A stretch of DNA of 64,000 nt, from contig OOIN01000004.1 in NCBI GenBank assembly GCA_900323505.1, forward strand, positions 372,001 through 436,000, read 5' to 3'. A model generated the notes under the pieces. That model had not been told where the DNA came from. It did not search any database and saw nothing but the letters and a program-made list of their open reading frames with translations. The translations under genes were made by a program, and so were the position numbers. How positions within the stretch are numbered: position 1 is the stretch's first letter; every line of letters begins with the position of its first letter. Shown in pieces: positions 1 through 10,288 of the stretch. The DNA comes from Ustilago trichophora. Lineage: Eukaryota; Basidiomycota; Ustilaginomycetes; Ustilaginales; Ustilaginaceae.

Positions 1-431
<431 letters not shown>

Positions 432-2025
432 TCTGAGCGATGGTCTGTCGGGACTCCGCGAGTGCACGATACGATGAGCAGATGGATTCCCTAGATGGGT
501 TTTTCGATGCTCGAGGATGTCGTGAGCTATGAGAATGGGAAGGTGCGGCGACCGAAATCGAGGAGGATGTGTTGAGAGAAGGTCGTTAAGATTGAAAGTT
601 GAGGTGGTCCGTGTCAACTTGCTGCACCTTTTGATGTGGAACTCTCGGACAAAATCACGGAATTCGGGACACCTTTTTGATTATAAAAATGTTAGCAAAG
701 ACGGGGTAACAATTTGCGAAAATCGCACCGGCGGGAAAAAAGCTGCGCGTTCTTCGACGTATGCAAGGGGGGAACAGCAACGTGCATACCAAACGCTGAG
801 TCTCTTTCAGATCGTTCACTTTTAGACCGTCGCTCACTACTGCTCACCATGACCTTCTGCTATTACTCGTCCTCGATCCACTTGCTGCGCAACAGTGTTG
901 ATTTCTCGGCTGTTCCTTTACTTCTTGGACCCTGCATGCTCATTCTCCTCCCTCTTGTCACGTTTGCCTTTTGCTACCGCGCAGCATGCCGTTAGCGCGT
1001 CGTTCATTCCGCTGCCTGCATCTTGACCAAATCGATCATGAGCTAGCCGCTCTCTTTTCCCGCTGCTGCGAGCTTGAGTCGTCAAACGATTTCCAAACTG
1101 CCTTACCAAAGGAGGAAAGCAGCATGGTGAGGCGAATGACTTGGACACTTGCGGTGTCTGGGTGTCCTGTCCAACTTGGCATGAACGCGCAGATCTTCCA
1201 CACAGCTAATTCCGTCTTCACTCCGGCCCCTTGCGTTGAAGATCTCTCAACTCGTGCATCTCCTTTGCCGTGACTTTTACTTTGCTGTATCAAAGAGAGG
1301 GAGGCAGGATTCTCCACCATGACCTTCGTCCACTCACAGCCGCCTTTCTCCTGGCCCAAGGAATTGCGTTTGCTCGTACGGCCTAACGCGCCTTGAACAT
1401 TGCCATAGTTTGCTACGCATCGACCGTCTCTTAGGTCCATCCTGCCTGCCAGCCACACAAGCTCTGTTCCGTTCCTGTGCTGATCGCGCCGAGCGGTCCG
1501 ATGCGTAAGATCGCGTGCCAACTCCCATTCTAGGATACGGGATCTCGTCTGCCCTTCTCGAGGCTGTCGAGGCCAGCTTGGCTTGATCATCTTGAACCTG
1601 TCATCTCCATCCGCTTTTCTCATCACTTCACCATCATCATCCCCACCACTCCCGTCTCCACCCCTCGCTCCAGCTCCTCTCATCGGCCCCCATCTCCCCT
1701 TAGAATCTTTCTGTTCCACATCTATACCTTCGTTTGCCTTACACACTTTCGAATAGCCCTCCAACTCATCGCTCTAGACATTCTTTTGCAGCAGCTTTCT
1801 CACTATCGTTCGTTCAAGTCTCATCCGTTCGCTCTCAACAGCCGAATACATCAGCCTCAAACAGTATCTTGCGCAGCCAAGGAGGTCATTCGAGACGCCT
1901 TAGAGCAGCTCAAAGACAACAGCGCTAAGTAGACCAGTTCGCGAGCCTAAACCACCGATTTTCGTCGAAGCAGCCTACTTTGCGCTATTGAAGTCCCCGC
2001 GAGTCATTGGGACCGCTTGGACGCT
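432..2025. other. Divergent intergenic region, BET3 / Axl2-like
   Basis: This is the non-coding space between the BET3 start (minus) and the Axl2-like start (plus). The last 400 bases before the plus-strand gene are rich in C and T with CATCATC runs, as is usual for fungal leaders. A 242-codon minus ORF (1764-1036) opens only at TTG, has no recognisable domain and is Arg/Ser/Gly biased. I do not call it a gene. No tRNA or repeat is visible. Confidence 0.6.
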
Positions 2026-5000
2026 ATGGTGTTCTCTCAAGGTGCAGCCGTCGCCGCTGCGTGGCTCGCTGCGTTTCTCTTCTTGTCAACGACAGTGGAA
2101 GCAGCGGTCAGAGTAGAGCGGCCCGTTAGCGCGCAGCTACCCAGTATCGCTCGTTTCGGCCAGCCCTACTCGTGGTCCTTCGCTCCCAACACGTTCATCG
2201 ACGTCAACGCGACAGCGCCGCTTCACTACAATGCCACCGGCCTCCCTTCTTGGGCCATCTTTGAGCCTGCTAATCTATCGATATCAGGCACGCCCCCTGC
2301 ATCCTCGCCAGGAATTACACGCACCAACACCACGGTCACTCTGAGAGCTGTCAACCCAAAGACTGGAAGTACGGCCTCTACTCCTTTTCAGCTGATTACA
2401 ATGAGTGGCTCAGGTCCCATCCTCAACAAACCCCTCGCAGAACAGCTACCCAACGTCACCACACTCGGGGCCAGATCCATCCTGCCTTCCGGCGCACAGC
2501 TTCTACCTCTGGGCTGGTCCTTTTCGCTTGGTTTTGCGGGTGACACATTCACCTCGGACAGTCATCGCGTCTATCTCTCAGCAGCTCTAGCTGACGGGTC
2601 TCCCTTGCCAAGTTGGATGCATCTCGACCAGACTGCCACGCTCTGGGGTCTAGCTCCCACAGATGTTCACACAGCCGGCCGCTTCTACACCGTAGTCGTC
2701 ACTGCCAGTGACGTACCAGGCTATGCAGGCGTCAACAGCACACTTCAGATGGTTGTGAGCGGGGCTCCTCTCATCCAAGCAGCGCCTTTCCCCACAATCA
2801 ACACCACCGCCGGACAATCGTTCCAGTCAGCATTGCCGCTTGACAGTATCGTGGACGCGAGGGGCAATCCTGTCGACCAAACTCAGCTGCGCGTAGCCGC
2901 CAACACAAGCTCTGTTGGATTGTGGCTCTCTTTCGATGAGAATTCGCGCACCTTCTCTGGAACACCGCCATTCAATCTGACTAGCAACGAGCCCATTTCG
3001 CTCACTGTGCCTGTCACTCTGGCTAACGCCACCAACAGAGACGCTGCGACCGTGCCTGCTTCTGCCCACCTCACCGTCTTCCCATCCTCCTTTTCGGTCT
3101 CGTCCCTACCCGACGTGCAAGTTATCCCGGGGAGAATGTTCCAAGTCGAGCTGGGTCAGTACTTCCGACAGAGCCCATCACCGCCCCAGCTGACTCTGAA
3201 TCCGCCCTCAGCCAGCGATTGGGTCCACTTTGATCCCAGCACCATGCTGCTATCAGGAAATCCTCCCAAGAGCGGCGCAGAGCGCGTACAGGTGCAGCTA
3301 TCTGTGGAAACTACAGAAGCAGGCAACTATCGCAGCGTATCTACCCAAAGCTTCGCCATCACTCCAGACTCATCTTCGAATTCGCCTACACCACTTCCGG
3401 CTCCAAGCCACAGCACTGCTTCCGGACCTACCAGCGCGTCCAGCGCGTCCAACTCGGCTTCGTCCACGAATGGATTCGCTTCATCAGAGACTTCCTCCGA
3501 TTCAGGTTCTGGGTTGAGCAGCAAAGCCAAATTCGCTCTCGCAGCATCTTTGGGCGGTGTTGGTGGTCTTTTCATGCTGATTTTGCTCATGATGTGCTGT
3601 CGCCGCTACTGTGCTGCTGAAGATCGCCACTTCCGTGGTGGAGAGTCTGATGACGGTCGCTCTGACTGCGAAAAGTCATACAACATTCATGGAGGTGACG
3701 ATGACCGAACGTTGGCTGACGAGAGATCTCCTCGATTCGGATGGGCGAGTCTTGGTCCTGGCAGCAAGAAGCTCGGCAAAGGCAAAAAGGAAGACGAAGA
3801 GGCCAGTCCGTATCTTGATCCTTACGCTGCTGTTGCTGCTGACGGCACCTCCATGGCTGACCGATCACCCTTCTCGGACGCGATGACGTTGGCACCTTCT
3901 GACGAAGGTCATCAACGAAGAACGTCAGATGGAAACCCTCGTCAGGTCGTCAATACAATGGCAAATGTGGCCCCGAGAGGAAACGCTGCCCCGGCATTCG
4001 TGCCTGCTCCTGCTTTTACGATCACCAACCCTTCACCGCTGGCGGTGGAGAAGCCGAGACGCAGCTCGGTACTGAACCTTTTCAGCAGGACGCCCAAAGC
4101 ATCGAAGTCTAATCGTTCCATAAACAGCCTAGCTACCGCTGCTCCTCATCCTTACCACACTGAAGCTGACGAGCTTGGTATGGGTCTCGGGCAAGGCATG
4201 GAGGAGCGTAGGGAAGATATGGCCCGCCCGACCTCGATCGGGCTCGGGCTCGAAGGCATGATGGGTCGTGACCTATCTCAGATGACCACCTCCAAGAGTC
4301 TTGCAGCTCGAAGTAGCTGGGAGTCGAACCTCTTCTACGACGACACGATTGATCGTGGGGTTAGCACCGCCGCTGCTCCCAGCACCCCGGAACGACGCCG
4401 CAGTGCAGCCCTGCGCACTGAAAGTCTCAGTCTCGACTCTCCGCTTGAAGTGCCCGTCCGCCGCGCTTTGATCTCGGCACCTATGCGACACAGGAACGCA
4501 CACATCAGCACCTCGCCCGCATTCAACCTCAACAACGGCTTTGAAAGCTCGCCCGAGGGCGACGACGATATCCCGCGAGACCGGCTGAGGGATCCCCGCC
4601 ACTCGAATGCGACGGCGAGTTCGGGGCACAGCCGAAAGCGCGGAGCTGCCGGCGGATCGGCCGACTTGGATGACGCTGTGGTAGAGTATGCTCGTAAGGT
4701 GAGCGTAGAAGCATCTGGCACCATCACACCTCCGCAGCAAGTCAGTATCCAGCAAGGACAGCGCAACCTTTCACAGCATCTCGAGAACTACATGCACCAG
4801 AACACGCGAGGTGGATCGATGGATACTAATGGCAGCGGTTCTGCCTTGCACGCAGCGGATGACGATGATCCGTTTGAAGACGCCGAGGATGATCCTACTG
4901 TCGCTGCCATGATACGAGCTACTGCGGAAAACACCAAAAGAAACTCTGCCGCGAGCTACGTGCCTGATTTGGCGGGTGCAGAGACTGGAGCGGTGCGATA

Positions 5001-6006
5001 CACTGACAGCCGCCGAAGCTCGATGAAGCCTACTGCAATAGCTGCTGGCTTCGGGACTCCGAACCACGCTGGAGTTACCGGACCCAGGAGCAGCGACGAA
5101 GATGAACGCTTGCCGACAGTTCGAGCGGTGAGACAGTCTATAGGCCCTCTTCCTGCCTCTCCCATCGTTCCTGGTGCCTCCAATCGCTCTAGTGCCATTA
5201 CTAGGAACGAGAACCCACAGACACCCGTTCGCACCATCCGCTCTTCGGTCACGACCGGTGCCGCTGAATCAGGCACAGCGTCAGCTGGCGGAATCCGTCC
5301 TTGGTCTGCCAATTCAAGCGCTTCTCGTGGAGCAGGACTGTTCCAAACACCTCAATCGACCGCTACACCTTCTCGCACACGACCTTCGCACAATCCCTCA
5401 TCCTCCATCTCGCACCGCCGCAGCGACTCTTCCGCACGCTCAGGCGATGGGCCTCCTCCAGCTGGAGGTTCGACCCCGTGGTCCCGCATCAAATCGCACA
5501 ACATCACCGTTCGACCCGGTGAGCTGATCCGGATATCTGCACTCTCTGGCACCGCCGCACCTCCTATGGTCGGCGGCGCCCCTGGCTCTCCTGGCAAACG
5601 ATCCGGTCGCAAGCTCAGTTACCACCCTGTCCTCCAGGACGAGAAATATTTTGAGTATTACAACACCTGGCCCGATTTCCTCCAGTGGCTGCGATGGGAC
5701 GATCGCATGCAAGAGCTCTCTGGTACTGTTCCACCCAAATTTGGTCCAACACCGCTCAGCTTGAAATTGGCCATCCTCGCAAGGCCGACCGGAGGTGCCC
5801 CGCCAAGCCCCAGCCCCAACTCTAGCCCGAGCAAGTTTGGCAACAGGACAAGCTATGGTCATGCCAGGACGGGCTCAAGCGCTTCCAATGCCTCCAACAT
5901 CGTAGGGATGGCTGGAAGCGAGGACGAAGTGGCGGCTATTGTCGTGCTCAACATCCAGAAGATGGCTCCCAGCACGCCTGGGAACAACAACAGCAACTTT
6001 ATCTAA
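2026..6006 (+). CDS. AXL2: Axl2-like single-pass membrane protein with cadherin-like (CADG) repeats
   Basis: A 1326-aa protein. The first ATG is at 2026; the open frame extends upstream only to a TTG. It has a signal peptide (about residues 1-26, hydrophobic core AAAWLAAFLFLS), then about four dystroglycan-type cadherin-like modules over residues 30-450. Each carries the CADG signature of a Pro-Ser-Trp strand followed by an SGTPP turn (LPSWAIFEPANLSISGTPP; later FSGTPPFN and LSGNPPK). A Ser/Thr stalk follows (about 450-495), one transmembrane helix (about 500-523, LGGVGGLFMLILLMM) and a long Ser/Pro-rich cytoplasmic tail. The layout matches Saccharomyces Axl2, the axial bud-site landmark, and related fungal cell-polarity proteins. 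Several N-x-S/T sites lie in the ectodomain. Near the C-terminus (about 1160-1315) a further CADG-like stretch lies on the cytoplasmic side. The role in smuts (polarity, septum or cell-wall sensing) is inference. No intron is needed. Confidence 0.82.
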   Translation: MVFSQGAAVAAAWLAAFLFLSTTVEAAVRVERPVSAQLPSIARFGQPYSWSFAPNTFIDVNATAPLHYNATGLPSWAIFEPANLSISGTPPASSPGITRTNTTVTLRAVNPKTGSTASTPFQLITMSGSGPILNKPLAEQLPNVTTLGARSILPSGAQLLPLGWSFSLGFAGDTFTSDSHRVYLSAALADGSPLPSWMHLDQTATLWGLAPTDVHTAGRFYTVVVTASDVPGYAGVNSTLQMVVSGAPLIQAAPFPTINTTAGQSFQSALPLDSIVDARGNPVDQTQLRVAANTSSVGLWLSFDENSRTFSGTPPFNLTSNEPISLTVPVTLANATNRDAATVPASAHLTVFPSSFSVSSLPDVQVIPGRMFQVELGQYFRQSPSPPQLTLNPPSASDWVHFDPSTMLLSGNPPKSGAERVQVQLSVETTEAGNYRSVSTQSFAITPDSSSNSPTPLPAPSHSTASGPTSASSASNSASSTNGFASSETSSDSGSGLSSKAKFALAASLGGVGGLFMLILLMMCCRRYCAAEDRHFRGGESDDGRSDCEKSYNIHGGDDDRTLADERSPRFGWASLGPGSKKLGKGKKEDEEASPYLDPYAAVAADGTSMADRSPFSDAMTLAPSDEGHQRRTSDGNPRQVVNTMANVAPRGNAAPAFVPAPAFTITNPSPLAVEKPRRSSVLNLFSRTPKASKSNRSINSLATAAPHPYHTEADELGMGLGQGMEERREDMARPTSIGLGLEGMMGRDLSQMTTSKSLAARSSWESNLFYDDTIDRGVSTAAAPSTPERRRSAALRTESLSLDSPLEVPVRRALISAPMRHRNAHISTSPAFNLNNGFESSPEGDDDIPRDRLRDPRHSNATASSGHSRKRGAAGGSADLDDAVVEYARKVSVEASGTITPPQQVSIQQGQRNLSQHLENYMHQNTRGGSMDTNGSGSALHAADDDDPFEDAEDDPTVAAMIRATAENTKRNSAASYVPDLAGAETGAVRYTDSRRSSMKPTAIAAGFGTPNHAGVTGPRSSDEDERLPTVRAVRQSIGPLPASPIVPGASNRSSAITRNENPQTPVRTIRSSVTTGAAESGTASAGGIRPWSANSSASRGAGLFQTPQSTATPSRTRPSHNPSSSISHRRSDSSARSGDGPPPAGGSTPWSRIKSHNITVRPGELIRISALSGTAAPPMVGGAPGSPGKRSGRKLSYHPVLQDEKYFEYYNTWPDFLQWLRWDDRMQELSGTVPPKFGPTPLSLKLAILARPTGGAPPSPSPNSSPSKFGNRTSYGHARTGSSASNASNIVGMAGSEDEVAAIVVLNIQKMAPSTPGNNNSNFI

Positions 6007-7540
6007 CAACTTGATAGTCTTTTCGTACACTCCTTTGCTTTTTGGTCCGCCGAGCAAGAGGCTCTGGCCTGGGACCCGACTTGGTTTTCAATACTGTATC
6101 CATAGCTCACATTCTCTCGTTCAAAGACCCTGATCCACCACGTGCGATGTGAAGGTGTGAAGGCGAAGAAATCGGGTGAACGACATGAAATCGGGTTGAA
6201 TTACAGAAAAATTTCCGAAAGAGAGTAGACACACGCAGGGCCCAGAAAAAAATAGGGGATGCACTTGACATGCCGGAGAAATCTGTCGAGTTATGCAGGC
6301 TGCATTACCGACCCCCGCACCGTTACCTTGCCAAATCCCATCCATCCTAATTTATCGCCTTGGCCGAGTCAAAGTCTAGAAACTTGCCAAGTCAAGTGCG
6401 TACCAATCCTTCGGGCCAGTTTCAGTCACACACCCGCGGCTTCCGTTTCGACCTTAACAGTGTGGTCCGTGTCTCGAGAGTGATCTTTACCGACAGGTGG
6501 CGTTATCTCTCGCTTCGAGAAGCGGGAAGTTGTTGGATTGACAGTGTTGTGCCGTTTCTCATTCATACCCACGCTATGTCTACATTGATGGAACTCGTGT
6601 AGCCTCGTGTGGGTGTAGAGATGCTTTGGCGAGAAACACAAACTGGCATTCGACCGTCCAAATAAGGTTTGCCGCAAGCGGAACCTGTTTCCCTTTCTCT
6701 TCCCTCTTTTCTCCCAACTTGTTCCTCTCCCCCTCCCTTCCTTTTACTTTGTCGTTCTAAGGACTCTCCTTCGCCAAAGAAGGCACTTTCCGCTTCCGTG
6801 GTGGTTAGAAGAAGAAGTCAAAGAGAGAGGTAGGTTAGATCTGCATTTGGCTTCCAACGCAAAAGCAAGGCGAGTAGAAGCACGAGGTTGGGCAAGGTGA
6901 GACATTCCATTTCTCTCTCCCCCCACGCTTTCTTGCCGTCCATCGCATTATACTTCTCGATAGATCGGGTAAGTACCACAATGGCTAATCAATGGAGAAG
7001 GGTTGGAGAAGCGGCTTTTGAGGCAGGCGAGGACGGGATGGGGGTTACCGAGGGGGTTAGCTTGACAGGGAACGGGAGATTAGAACTGGTCCAAGACGGA
7101 CGGACGCGGTTGCCGATCGTGGAACAGATCCTTCCCTTGGTCTCCCGTTCAGCATGGTCTGCCTGAGCCGTGTGGAATCACTGGTAGTCATGCTAGAGCT
7201 GACAAGCTGTAAGAGAGGCTGATTAGGAAAACGTACGCTGTTGAGCGGATGAGAGACGCTGTTCCAAAGACATGACACAGTCTCGGATCAGCCAATCCTA
7301 CACATCTTGGGATCCACATCACCTTGGCGCCTCCGCGAGACCGAGACATTCATCTCTTGCGCCTTCTTTCATTGCCTCTCCCCGCAATAATCACAACAAC
7401 ATCTTCCTTTCCTCTTTTATTCCTCATCATATCGCCTACTTACTGACACATACCTCATCTCTTCCTCATACACATACTACATCTTCATATCCTTATCCTC
7501 GAAAAATCGATTCCAACGCGGCGAAAACTCGCTGTTGGAT
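6007..7540. other. Intergenic: 3' flank of Axl2-like gene and leader of the 7541 gene
   Basis: No coding region could be supported. The segment holds the 3' UTR of the Axl2-like gene and the promoter and leader of the downstream gene. A good donor-like GTAAGTACC at 6969, branch-like GCTGAC at 7199 and CAG at 7280 could form a 5'-UTR intron; this is speculative. Pyrimidine-rich tracts (CTCTTTTATTCC, CATCTCTTCC) precede the ATG at 7541. Confidence 0.5.
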
Positions 7541-10180
7541 ATGTCCCTATCTTCTCTGGCCACGGCCTCGGATCGCACCATTACTCAATCTTCCTCACCC
7601 TTGGAATCCTCGTTGGAATTCTCGGCGGCTACCACGGCGTGCAATACGTTCTCCGGCGATAGAAAAGACAAGCCTCCCCATCTCGACGCAAACGAATTTC
7701 GGAGAAGACCTTTTAGGCGCCTTCCCATCCCTGAAGCGCTCATCTCTCCTACAAAATTCGAACCTGAGGCTGATTCTGTCGGTGTCAGGCTCGGTTACGG
7801 TCTCCCGACACCTTATCAGGAAGAGCGAGAGGCGGCAGAGGAAGAAAGCTTCCCAGAGTCTCCTGGAAATTCGCCCCTTTCACATTTTCAACATTCTCAC
7901 CAGCGGGAGGACAAAGAAGAGACACGATTCTCACTCTCACCGCCAGCACTTCGAACAAAACATTGGAGGAACAGGAGCGAGCCTGAAGCAGGCTCCGGGA
8001 AACAGCTCTACCCCTCTCCACCGCGACTGAGACTCGAGATTCAGCCAGAGGACCTGATCCCGGCGGCAAAGCGAAAGGTGCTCAAGCGGAAACCTATTCC
8101 TCAGTCACTTTTTGTCCAAGCAAGTGCTGAAGAAAAGCAGCGTAGCTGGAGTGTTCCAGACATCTTTGGGGGTACTTTGTACGGCGAGGATCGAGAAAAA
8201 CCTGACATCGATCGTTCGAACCAGTTGGGACTCTTCTTCCCTCCTACCATTGATTCGCAAGCGCAGGTTACCGGAATAACACCACCCTTGCTCGCCAACA
8301 CAAAGCCAACGTACATTGAACCTCAAACTCATACTCAAACTCAGAGACAACTGCGTCGTTCAACGCGATCGATTTCAGAATCCCTGCCACGTCCACGCCT
8401 TCCCTTTGCCGTTGCTGCTACACACGACTTTGAAAAGGTTAGACTTGGGGTACACGCGGGTGGATCGCCGGATTCGACCGAGTTCGAACCAAGTCCTCGT
8501 TCCAGTGGCGGTAGCGACTCTTCTGACGTTTGGGAGGAAAATCAACCACGCAGGGGTAGGACCAGGAGCGGTAGCGCACCAGTCTATACTACCGGACAGG
8601 GTTTGAGACGAGGAGAGACTGAGAAAAGGCATATCTTAAGACGTGTTTCGAGGAGACAAGAGGGAGAGATGCGATCTGTGTACCTCTCCCGTCCTTCTCC
8701 TTCGGCTTGTCCTGGTGGAGCCCATTACAAGGTCCTCCCGACATCCATGCTTGATAATCCGAATAGCGCCCTCGCCGAGACGGAAGGGATAGAAGTCTTG
8801 CGCACTCCAGATCCACCCACCCAACCAACTTTCGCGCCACCCCTAACCCATCAGCATAACTACAATATGTCATCTTTTTCCTCCTCGATCTATGACAGTC
8901 TGCGCAGTGGCAGTTCGGACAACACCTTTTCTTTATCGCATCACCATAATCACAATCGGGGACGATCATCATCTGAAAGTAGCATGGCATCGCTCCTCGT
9001 GCTACAACAGCATATTCAGCAGCGAAATCACTTGCGACAATTTGCTCCACCTGGGATGGCAGATCCGAATCTACCACCTGATTTGCAGAGGAGACTCTCT
9101 CGGGAACAACATTCTCCTGCCGTAGATATGGCCGAGACAGTGGTGAAGGAAGAAGGTGAAAGATCCGCAGGAGGGATGGTGGGTCAATTTGGAGCGCTTC
9201 GAATCAAAAATTTCGCCCTTGGTAATGATGACGACGACGAGGAAGAACAGTTCCAACTGCCTTATCTATCTTCTTGGAACTCTTCCGATTCAAAAAAGGA
9301 AGCGGCATCTGCTGCTGCTGCTGCTGCTGCTGGTGCTGGTGGTACTGGTGGTGCTGGTGGTGCTGGTGCTGGTGGTGGTGCTGGTGGTGCTGGTGGTGCT
9401 GGTGGTGGTGAATTGAGACACATGTTCTCGAACCCACTCTTCCCCTCTATAGAAGATTCATCTCCGCCACCATCTCTGGGATCACTTAGAGAACGTCGTG
9501 CAAAGCCACCTATTCGAATTGCGCTTACACCCACCGCCGCTCCCACCACCAATTGTGTTAATCAGCTACGGAAGAAAGCGAGCAAATGCCAAGTTTTGTC
9601 TCCAACAACAACAACGACGGTACATTCTCCCCCACCTCATCCGCCTCCTACGACTCCGCTTCCTGATTTACCTGTCCCGCCAGGATCAGCTCCAGCTGGA
9701 GGAGGGGGTAAGCAGCAGCAGCGGCTTTTGGTCAAGAAACGCTCGTGGACACGGTCTAGTAGCACTCCTGTTAGTCCAAATATTGTTGTAACGGCGCAGC
9801 GGAGATATAGGAATCATCATGGACTGACACAGAGTCAGGGTGATATTTCTGCTCCTCTTCCGATTGAGACTTCTGTTAGGGATGGATGGGATCGGTTGGC
9901 GACGCCGGTAACGGCAGAATTACCTGCGTTGGTACATGATGGGCAGCCGGATACACCGCTTACAGCCACCACAGAGAGCGCGATCACACCAGTGAGACCA
10001 ACTGCAGGCAAATTTGACGGATTGCTCGCTTTTCTCTCCTCCAAGAACCGCAACAGCAGCAATGAGGGCGTGAGAGACAGTCCTCGAGCCAAAAAAATCC
10101 TCAGCAATCACCGTCATAGCGGCGAGGAGCTTCCCACATCGTCCTCTGCTGGACCCATCGTCTATGGTCTAGCTCTGTAA
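7541..10180 (+). CDS. Unrecognised, largely disordered Ser/Pro/Arg-rich protein
   Basis: An 879-aa protein. The first ATG is at 7541; the upstream in-frame TTG at 7535 is not used. I do not recognise a family. It is rich in Ser, Pro, Arg and His and has several clusters resembling basophilic kinase or 14-3-3 sites (RRSTRS, RRVSRR, KRSWTRSSS). There is an acidic run (NDDDDEEEQ, about 564-573), then an alanine run and a Gly/Ala tract encoded by an imperfect GCT/GGT repeat (9309-9411, about residues 590-623). The C-terminus ends IVYGLAL. No transmembrane segment, signal peptide or zinc ligand set is visible. The frame is open throughout and no intron is required, so it is probably a real gene. 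It ends 108 bases from the 3' end of the minus-strand gene at 10289-13147. A signalling scaffold or regulator is possible but unsupported. Confidence 0.7.
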   Translation: MSLSSLATASDRTITQSSSPLESSLEFSAATTACNTFSGDRKDKPPHLDANEFRRRPFRRLPIPEALISPTKFEPEADSVGVRLGYGLPTPYQEEREAAEEESFPESPGNSPLSHFQHSHQREDKEETRFSLSPPALRTKHWRNRSEPEAGSGKQLYPSPPRLRLEIQPEDLIPAAKRKVLKRKPIPQSLFVQASAEEKQRSWSVPDIFGGTLYGEDREKPDIDRSNQLGLFFPPTIDSQAQVTGITPPLLANTKPTYIEPQTHTQTQRQLRRSTRSISESLPRPRLPFAVAATHDFEKVRLGVHAGGSPDSTEFEPSPRSSGGSDSSDVWEENQPRRGRTRSGSAPVYTTGQGLRRGETEKRHILRRVSRRQEGEMRSVYLSRPSPSACPGGAHYKVLPTSMLDNPNSALAETEGIEVLRTPDPPTQPTFAPPLTHQHNYNMSSFSSSIYDSLRSGSSDNTFSLSHHHNHNRGRSSSESSMASLLVLQQHIQQRNHLRQFAPPGMADPNLPPDLQRRLSREQHSPAVDMAETVVKEEGERSAGGMVGQFGALRIKNFALGNDDDDEEEQFQLPYLSSWNSSDSKKEAASAAAAAAAGAGGTGGAGGAGAGGGAGGAGGAGGGELRHMFSNPLFPSIEDSSPPPSLGSLRERRAKPPIRIALTPTAAPTTNCVNQLRKKASKCQVLSPTTTTTVHSPPPHPPPTTPLPDLPVPPGSAPAGGGGKQQQRLLVKKRSWTRSSSTPVSPNIVVTAQRRYRNHHGLTQSQGDISAPLPIETSVRDGWDRLATPVTAELPALVHDGQPDTPLTATTESAITPVRPTAGKFDGLLAFLSSKNRNSSNEGVRDSPRAKKILSNHRHSGEELPTSSSAGPIVYGLAL
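9309..9411 (+). repeat. GCT/GGT triplet repeat encoding Ala then Gly/Ala tract
   Basis: Perfect GCT units grade into mixed GGT/GCT units. They encode about eight alanines followed by alternating Gly and Ala. The repeat is in frame inside the 7541-10180 gene, so length changes would stay in frame. Confidence 0.9.
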
Positions 10181-10288
10181 GACTCTTTTTCTCACATACA
10201 ATTCGCTTCTGAAATCATAGCTAAGGGAATCTCAATTCTGTCCATGCCTCGAAGACTTTGTACAACTACGTGTGTGAGTGTGTGAAAT

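Noticed and set aside
1036..1764. 242-codon minus ORF upstream of the Axl2-like gene
   Set aside because: It opens at TTG, has no domain, and lies in the probable promoter and leader of the plus-strand gene.
4319..4331. GGTTCGACTCC-like tRNA B box on the minus strand
   Set aside because: It lies in coding sequence of the Axl2-like gene and lacks complementary T-stem arms.
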